Shown piece by piece: positions 30,269 to 34,834 of a DNA stretch of 34,834 bases. The notes under the pieces are model-generated. The model did no database searches. It saw nothing but the letters and a program-made list of their open reading frames with translations, and had not been told where the DNA came from. Position numbers and translations under genes: made by a program. Within the stretch, counting starts at the first letter, position 1. Each line of letters begins with the position of its first letter. The DNA comes from Rhodoferax sp. Its GTDB lineage: Bacteria; Pseudomonadota; Gammaproteobacteria; Burkholderiales; Burkholderiaceae_C. The stretch is from contig JAUXWC010000215.1 in assembly GCA_030685025.1 (NCBI GenBank), forward strand, positions 1-34,834. Direction: 5' to 3'.

Positions 30269-31213
30269 TCAGAGGGGTTGGGACACCGTCACCAGGATGA
30301 ACACCGCGTAAGCCGCGAGCAGGGCCAAGCCACGCCAGCGCGCGATCACACCTGCGCGCGGCAGCATTAACAGCACCGTCAGCACGCCAAACACCAAGGC
30401 CACCGCGACCTCGCCCAAGGGTGCGTCAATCGGGTGAATCGTGGCCGCAAGGCCCACGATGGCCAGCCCATTGAAGAGGTTGCTGCCCAGCAAGGTGCCC
30501 AGCCCGACGTCGTCTTCGCCGCGTAGGCGCGACAGCAGCATCGTCACCAATTCGGGCAAGGTGGTACCGATGGCGATTACGGTCGCACCAATCAGATAGG
30601 CGTGTACCCCAAGCGCCACGGCGATGGCCGACGCACCGCTGACGAACAAGCGTCCGGCCAGGGTCAAGCTGGCGAACCCCACCAACACCAGCAGCCAGGC
30701 GCGCATGGGGTGGGTCGATAGGTCGGTGTCGGGCATGGCTTCGCGCCGATGGGCCATGGCTTGGCGGACCACCAGCGTCATCCACAGTGCAAACAGCGTC
30801 AGCAACAAGGCGCCGTCCGCGCGCGACAAGCTGCCGTCGAGTGCCAGCACCAGCGTGAGCACGGGCACGCACAGCGCCAGCACGAAGTCGCGCTTGAACG
30901 CGTTAAGGCGCGCAGCCAGTGCGCCGAACAGCAGCGCCAGCCCCAGGATCAGCCCCGCATTGACCACATTGCTGCCCAACGCATTGCCCAGGCCAATCTC
31001 TGGCTTGCCGGCGAGGGCGGCCAAGCTGGACACCGCCAACTCGGGGCTGGAGGTGGCGAAGGCGGCCAGTGTGGTGGCAACGAGAAACTTGGGCACACGC
31101 AGGGCTTGCGCCACGCCCAACACGCCCTTGAGGAAGGCCACGCCGCCCAGTGCGGCGGCGGGAATGGCGGCCGCCAGGGCCAGGGCATCGGGCGTGGCAA
31201 GAGACGCGGTCAT
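30269..31213 (-). CDS. CaCA-family Ca2+/Na+ or K+/H+ antiporter (YrbG-like)
   Basis: A 314-residue integral membrane protein with two inverted five-helix repeats. The alpha-repeat motifs are VATTLAAFATSSPELAVSSL with GNALGSNVVNAGLILG in the first half and IGATVIAIGTTLPELVTMLL with GTLLGSNLFNGLAIVG in the second. The acidic residue in the SPEL and LPEL motifs is the ion-binding glutamate. Such proteins exchange calcium for sodium or protons; the ion cannot be read from sequence. It stands alone on the minus strand. Confidence 0.88.
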   Translation of the reverse strand: MTASLATPDALALAAAIPAAALGGVAFLKGVLGVAQALRVPKFLVATTLAAFATSSPELAVSSLAALAGKPEIGLGNALGSNVVNAGLILGLALLFGALAARLNAFKRDFVLALCVPVLTLVLALDGSLSRADGALLLTLFALWMTLVVRQAMAHRREAMPDTDLSTHPMRAWLLVLVGFASLTLAGRLFVSGASAIAVALGVHAYLIGATVIAIGTTLPELVTMLLSRLRGEDDVGLGTLLGSNLFNGLAIVGLAATIHPIDAPLGEVAVALVFGVLTVLLMLPRAGVIARWRGLALLAAYAVFILVTVSQPL

Positions 31214-31366
31214 GGTTGATCCTGAACACTGCGGGGTCGGACTTGCCTGAGTTGGAAGTCAAGGAATGCGCTGGGAAGGCCGGGTGCCCCAACGCCCAGT
31301 CCACGAAGGCTGCTCAATCTTGGCGGTCGCCACTGGCGCGTGGTTTCTGGTGCGGCAATCCGGGCA

Positions 31367-31849
31367 TCAGGCGGTGGCCGCCAACAGGAATTCGGCGCCC
31401 TTTTTCTCCGAGCGCATGGCCGCCACAATGCGCGAGATCTCGATGATTTTGGCGGTAAGCTGGGCGTGGCTGGTGCAACGTTCGATCTGCAGGCACAAGC
31501 TTTCCGCGTCGGGGCCGAGCGTGTCTTCCAGCAAGCGCGTGGCGCGCCGGATCATCGGTTTCAGCGTGTCATCAGGCCCAACCGGAGCAGTCTTGAGTGG
31601 AGCCGGTGCCGGGGCGGGTTTGGGCAGGTCCAACGCCTGGACAAACCCCGCAGTCAACAATTCGCCAAGAATCTGCCGGGCCTCATCTGGATTGGGCATG
31701 GGTTTGATCAGCTCGGCCACGGACTTGCCGCCGTCCACCACAATCAGCAGCATGCGTGACTTCGGCGTAAGCGCCCGGTCGCGGAGCTTGATGGCGTTCA
31801 CGCCGACCTCGGTCTTGCGCAGAACCGAATTGGGGTCCAGGTCAGTCAT
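31367..31849 (-). CDS. Conserved hypothetical protein with winged-helix-like N-terminus
   Basis: A 160-residue soluble protein. An N-terminal segment ALTPKSRMLLIVVDGGKSVA, then ARQILGELLTAGFVQALD, resembles a degenerate winged-helix or PqqD-like fold; a Pro/Ala-rich linker (PKPAPAPAPLKTAPVG) leads to a helical C-terminal half with CLQIERCTSHAQL. The same architecture occurs widely in betaproteobacteria as an uncharacterised family. No function is known to me. It is transcribed away from the transporter gene at 32137 across a 287-base gap that carries CCCTAG site 3. Confidence 0.75.
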   Translation of the reverse strand: MTDLDPNSVLRKTEVGVNAIKLRDRALTPKSRMLLIVVDGGKSVAELIKPMPNPDEARQILGELLTAGFVQALDLPKPAPAPAPLKTAPVGPDDTLKPMIRRATRLLEDTLGPDAESLCLQIERCTSHAQLTAKIIEISRIVAAMRSEKKGAEFLLAATA

Positions 31850-31995
31850 GTCAAATGCTTGCTCATTTCAAATGGATGTGCGCCCCAGACGATGTGCCAA
31901 GTGTGCACCATCGCTGGCGAAAACCGTTCGAAACATGACTGAGGGTTTACCCTGATTTTGATGGAGATTTATCACATCACAAAATCGGTCGAGCG

Positions 31996-32013
31996 GGTTA
32001 CTCCCTAGTTTGT
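31996..32013. promoter_or_regulatory. CCCTAG motif, site 3, upstream of the MHS-type transporter
   Basis: GGTTACTCCCTAGTTTGT is identical to 25456-25473 except at one position. It lies 124 bases before the transporter ATG at 32137 in the divergent gap with the 31849 gene. The repeated motif suggests that this transporter and the acetate-type operon share a regulator. Confidence 0.5.
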
Positions 32014-32136
32014 CAGGGGGAATTCAGTTCAGCACAAGGCGCTGTTGGTTTCGCGTCAGAGCAGGGTCAGAGCCATCTTCAACAATCGCTGCAAGCCTCC
32101 ACGTCGGAGGTCTTCACATTTTTGGAGACAGTCAGT

Positions 32137-33168
32137 ATGAGAAGCGCAACCAAAGCCGCCGTCGCCGCGCGGCCGATGTCGGCGGAAGAGAAGAAAGTCA
32201 TCTTCGCTTCCTCCCTCGGCACCGTGTTTGAGTGGTATGACTTCTATCTTTACGGTTCACTCGCGGCCATCATTGCAAAGCAATTTTTTAGCGACCTGGA
32301 CGAGGGTTCGGCCTTTATTTTTGCGCTGCTGGCATTTGCGGCCGGTTTCATTATGCGACCCTTCGGTGCCATCTTCTTCGGCCGTCTGGGCGACATGATT
32401 GGCCGCAAGTACACCTTTCTGGTCACGATCCTGATCATGGGCGTGTCCACCTTCATCGTGGGCATCTTGCCGAACTACGCCACCATTGGCGTGGCAGCGC
32501 CAGTAATCCTGATCTGTCTGCGCCTGCTGCAAGGTTTGGCGCTGGGCGGCGAGTACGGTGGTGCTGCGACCTACGTGGCCGAGCACTCGCCTCAAGGCAA
32601 GCGCGGCGCCTACACCTCGTGGATTCAGACCACGGCCACGTTGGGCCTGTTTCTGAGTCTGATGGTGATTCTGGGCACCCGCACCCTGATTGGCGAAGCT
32701 GCCTTTGCCGACTGGGGCTGGCGCGTGCCCTTCCTGGTGTCGATTCTGCTGTTGGCGGTGTCGGTGTGGATTCGCCTTTCCATGAACGAGTCGCCCGCCT
32801 TTGCCAAGATGAAGGCCGAAGGCAAGACCTCCAAGGCGCCTCTGTCGGAGTCGTTTGGTCAGTGGAAGAACCTGAAGATCGTGATCCTGGCCCTGATCGG
32901 CCTGACCGCCGGCCAGGCCGTGGTGTGGTACTCGGGCCAGTTCTATGCGCTGTTCTTCCTGACCCAGGCGCTGAAGGTGGACGGCGCCACCGCCAACATC
33001 ATGGTTGCGATTTCGCTGATCATCGGCACACCATTCTTCATTCTGTTCGGCGCCTGGTCTGACAAGATTGGCCGCAAGCCGATCATCATGGCCGGCTGCC
33101 TGATCGACAGCCGATGGGTTCAACCGGGCCCGTGCTGTTCGGTTGACACGACGGGGCCCTCCAGGTGA
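32137..33168 (+). pseudogene. 3'-truncated MHS-type major facilitator (metabolite:H+ symporter)
   Basis: The first about 323 residues are a clear MHS/MFS transporter: signature SLGTVFEWYDFYLYGSLAAI, GRLGDMIGRKYTFLVTI, LLQGLALGGEYGGAATYVAE and the second-half repeat GAWSDKIGRKPIIMAGCLI. Homologues run to about 430-550 residues with 12 membrane helices; this one breaks at ATC 33103-33105 after about eight or nine helices and ends in an unrelated 20-residue tail (CLIDSRWVQPGPCCSVDTTG...). AGTATG at 32137 has TGGAGA upstream. The loss of the last helices should abolish transport. Alternatively a partial protein is made; see the junction finding. Confidence 0.75.
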
Positions 33169-33173
33169 GGGCC
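33155..33173 (+). terminator. Terminator-like hairpin downstream of the truncated transporter
   Basis: GGCCCTC (33155-33161) pairs with GAGGGCC (33167-33173) around a 5-base loop, followed by TCTTTCATTC. It may have ended the gene whose tail (PMGSTGPVLFG and stop 33134-33136, in another frame) lies at the junction. The T-tract is poor, so activity is uncertain. Confidence 0.5.
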
Positions 33174-33195
33174 TCTTTCATTCAGGAGAATCGAA

Positions 33196-33271
33196 ATGTG
33201 GAAGATTGCAGTGGGATTTGCCGGCCCCGGCGCAGGCCGCATCGGCGCCGCCGTCCAACGCACAGAAGTAA
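33196..33271 (+). pseudogene. Remnant of a small protein gene (start and end kept, middle lost)
   Basis: ATG 33196 has CAGGAG upstream and starts MWKIAVGF, then leaves any sensible frame. In another frame the sequence reads PAPAQAASAPPSNAQK and stop at 33269-33271, an Ala/Pro-rich tail. This looks like the two ends of a short membrane-type protein with an internal deletion. It is a tentative reading. Confidence 0.35.
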
Positions 33272-33323
33272 CGCCGCGCCGCGCGCCCCGCGGTGACCCC
33301 GGCACGGCGCGCTCAGTACTGGC

Positions 33324-34430
33324 TCAACGCCTGAACTTGCCGTCAACCGAGATGATGGACAGGTCGGCGAAGTCCAGTCCGGTGTGGTCGGTGGTGCTGT
33401 AGCTGATCTCCAGACCACCCAAGTCGAACTTATTCAAGTTCTCCAAGGCCGATTGCAGACGTTCACGGGTCGGCTTGGCACCGCCGCGGCGCAAGGCCTC
33501 CACCAAAACCTTGGCCGTGGCAAAGCCTTCCAGCATGGCCGGGCTGACGTCCTGGATGTCGCGGGCCCTGGCCAATTGGGTTGCCTCCTTGACGATGGGG
33601 TAGGTAAACGTTTGGGGCAGGACCTGGCTGACGATCACGCCCCGGGCTTGGCCCCCCAGGAGTTTGATGAAGCCACCCGAGGCGTTGTTGGACAGGGTGA
33701 CAAACTGCGTGCCAGCGCTGACGGCCTTGACCGCCTTGATGCCATCGACCACGGCGGTACCCGAACCAATGATGACGATGGCCTGCGCGTCGGCCTTGGT
33801 CATGACGGGCACGATGGCTGAAAAATCCGGCTTGGCGCGGTCAAACTTGGCGACCGCCACCGGCTTGAGATTGGCGGTGGCCAGACCCTTTTGGGCACCC
33901 ACCAGACCGTCGGCGCCAAAGCTGTCGTCCACGTGAATGACGGCAATACGTGTGATGCCTTGGGAGGCCAGGTGCGCGATGGCCTTTTCGGCCTCCCGCT
34001 GGTAGGTGGCGCGCACATTGAAGACATGCCGACGCAGTGGCTTATGCAAGGTCATGGCCCCGGTGGAGGGCCCGATCATCGGCACGCCATGCTGGTCCAG
34101 GATTGGGATGATGCCCTCCGTGTGGGGTGTTCCCCGGCTCATGAACAAGGCCAGCACATGGCGTTCTTCGATCAGCGTGCGCGCATTGGCGGCAGCCAGC
34201 TTGGGGTCGAACTTGTCGTCCAGCGTCACGATCTCGATCTTTTCACCCGCTACGCCACCCTTGGCATTGATCGCATCGATGTAGAGCATGGCACCGGTCA
34301 TGGACTCCTTCACCGTGGCCGCAACGGCGCCGGTCACCCCCACCGTTTGACCAATCAGAATCTGGGCCTGCGTCGAGATTGCCCACACAAACAAGGCGAC
34401 GGCGGTGGCGAATAGGCGAGTCGGTTTCAT
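33324..34430 (-). CDS. Periplasmic Leu/Ile/Val-type ABC transporter substrate-binding protein
   Basis: A 368-residue type I periplasmic binding protein (Peripla_BP_6/LivJ family). It has a signal peptide (KPTRLFATAVALFVWAISTQ, cleavage probably after QAQ), then ILIGQTVGVTGAVAATVKES, the linker motifs IDAINAKGGVAGEKIEIVTLDD and PKLAAANARTLIEE, and later domains TLHKPLRRHVFNVRATYQRE. It would bind a branched-chain amino acid, amide or aromatic acid; permease and ATPase genes are not in the window. The ATG at 34430 is preceded by GGAG (34438-34441 on the opposite strand). Its leader is the four-copy repeat array 34437-34607, which carries the ribosome-binding site. Confidence 0.88.
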   Translation of the reverse strand: MKPTRLFATAVALFVWAISTQAQILIGQTVGVTGAVAATVKESMTGAMLYIDAINAKGGVAGEKIEIVTLDDKFDPKLAAANARTLIEERHVLALFMSRGTPHTEGIIPILDQHGVPMIGPSTGAMTLHKPLRRHVFNVRATYQREAEKAIAHLASQGITRIAVIHVDDSFGADGLVGAQKGLATANLKPVAVAKFDRAKPDFSAIVPVMTKADAQAIVIIGSGTAVVDGIKAVKAVSAGTQFVTLSNNASGGFIKLLGGQARGVIVSQVLPQTFTYPIVKEATQLARARDIQDVSPAMLEGFATAKVLVEALRRGGAKPTRERLQSALENLNKFDLGGLEISYSTTDHTGLDFADLSIISVDGKFRR

Positions 34431-34436
34431 GTTGAT

Positions 34437-34607
34437 CTCCTGATACTTTGCGGGACAGACCTTCAGCTCTGTCCTCAACTGACTAGGCTTGCGGGACAGA
34501 CCTTCAGCTCTGTCCTCAACTGACTAGGCTTGCGGGACAGACCTTCAGCTCTGTCCTCAACTGACTAGGCTTGCGGGACAGACCTTCAGCTCTGTCCTCA
34601 ACTGATT
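34437..34607. repeat. Four-copy tandem array of a 41-bp hairpin repeat
   Basis: TGCGGGACAGACCTTCAGCT begins at 34449, 34490, 34531 and 34572, an exact 41-base period; the units are nearly identical and the last is truncated after CTCAACTGATTG. Within each, GACAGA and TCTGTC flank an 8-base centre and can pair. The array is the leader of the substrate-binding protein gene and its right end continues into GATTGTCAGATGTTGGATG, which matches (reverse-complemented) the sequence at 17480-17510. There are no unique spacers, so it is not a CRISPR array. Confidence 0.9.
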
Positions 34608-34695
34608 GTCAGATGTTGGATGCTGTCAGTCTAGGTCTGCCCAGTACCCAAATAAATCGCTGGACATTTCTCCCTGTCGCCCCTAAGCTGGCAGT

Positions 34696-34834
34696 ATGCA
34701 CCTGCAAAACCAGATCAAACGCACCTTGGCCTTACCCCAGTCGATCGAAATCGTGCGCACCCTGCTCAACTCCCAGTCCCATAAAAATCGGGCCTCGGTT
34801 TCCAGGGCCGTGTGCCAGCATTTCAACTTCTCTG
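34696..34834 (+). CDS. N-terminus of a probable DUF4338/IS4-type transposase-like protein (cut by window end)
   Basis: Starting at ATG 34696, the frame is open to the window end (46 codons). The residues RTLLNSQSHKNRASVSRAVC and QHFNF resemble the N-terminal region of DUF4338/DruA-like proteins, in which a motif of the form SRRVC..F.. is followed by a Gly-Arg-Leu segment; this family is also found fused to IS4-type transposases. The downstream part is not in the window, so the identity is tentative. It could alternatively be an unrelated regulator. Confidence 0.4.
   Translation, partial: MHLQNQIKRTLALPQSIEIVRTLLNSQSHKNRASVSRAVCQHFNFS

Noticed and set aside
34449-34607. Four regularly spaced repeats as a CRISPR array
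   Set aside because: The full 41-base period is repeated with no unique spacers, and no cas gene is near.

Overview
The window looks like a chromosomal segment of a GC-rich betaproteobacterium, most likely Comamonadaceae (Rhodoferax/Polaromonas-like). That placement is inferred from codon use, long antisense shadow ORFs, the liu-type leucine degradation cluster and the VC_2705-type acetate symporter neighbourhood; no rRNA or other marker gene is present to prove it.

Layout. 0.1-0.75 kb: a VapBC-type toxin-antitoxin pair with a clear inverted-repeat operator. 0.86-2.95 kb: a SelD-associated-type FAD oxidoreductase (minus) and an MTA/MTI phosphorylase (plus). 2.97-12.04 kb: an AraC-family regulator divergent from a leucine/isovalerate-type operon: acyl-CoA synthetase, methylcrotonyl-CoA carboxylase beta (liuB), methylglutaconyl-CoA hydratase (liuC), carboxylase alpha with biotin site (liuD) and a GhrA-type hydroxyacid dehydrogenase. 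The liuC-liuD gap has been enlarged by two separate events: a 411-bp palindromic MITE-like element with a 12-bp target duplication, and a repeat that duplicated the first 35 bases of liuD, leaving a decoy leader ORF.

12.06-15.72 kb is a compact defence/addiction island between liuD-ghrA and the HMG-CoA lyase gene (liuE/mvaB). Fragments of a type I restriction system (start of HsdR, tail of HsdM) flank an intact two-gene AAA ATPase + DUF4276 (OLD/TOPRIM-like) module. Next comes a three-gene toxin-antitoxin-chaperone (TAC) system: MqsR-like toxin (possibly frameshifted), MqsA-like antitoxin with a long C-terminal extension, and a SecB-like chaperone. This island is the most unusual content of the window.

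15.78-18.19 kb: HMG-CoA lyase, a YbaK-DUF1289 fusion and a 2-hydroxychromene-2-carboxylate isomerase-like protein. 18.25-25.32 kb (minus): a five-gene signalling operon with a small membrane protein, an SSS-transporter/histidine-kinase fusion (CrbS/CbrA type), a CheY-like receiver, a membrane/PAS/DEDDh-exonuclease fusion and a CBS-DUF294 nucleotidyltransferase. It is divergent from 25.57-28.95 kb (plus): a small membrane protein, a TPR protein, DUF4212 and a VC_2705-type Na+/solute symporter, closed by a strong terminator. A near-identical 18-bp motif with the core CCCTAG lies in this divergent promoter region and again before the transporter gene at 32.1 kb, suggesting a shared regulon.

29-34.8 kb: two conserved unknown proteins, a CaCA-family cation antiporter, a 3'-truncated MHS-type transporter at an apparent deletion junction, a periplasmic Leu/Ile/Val-type binding protein preceded by a four-copy 41-bp repeat array, and the start of a probable transposase-like gene cut by the window edge. 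No tRNA, rRNA or CRISPR array was found.
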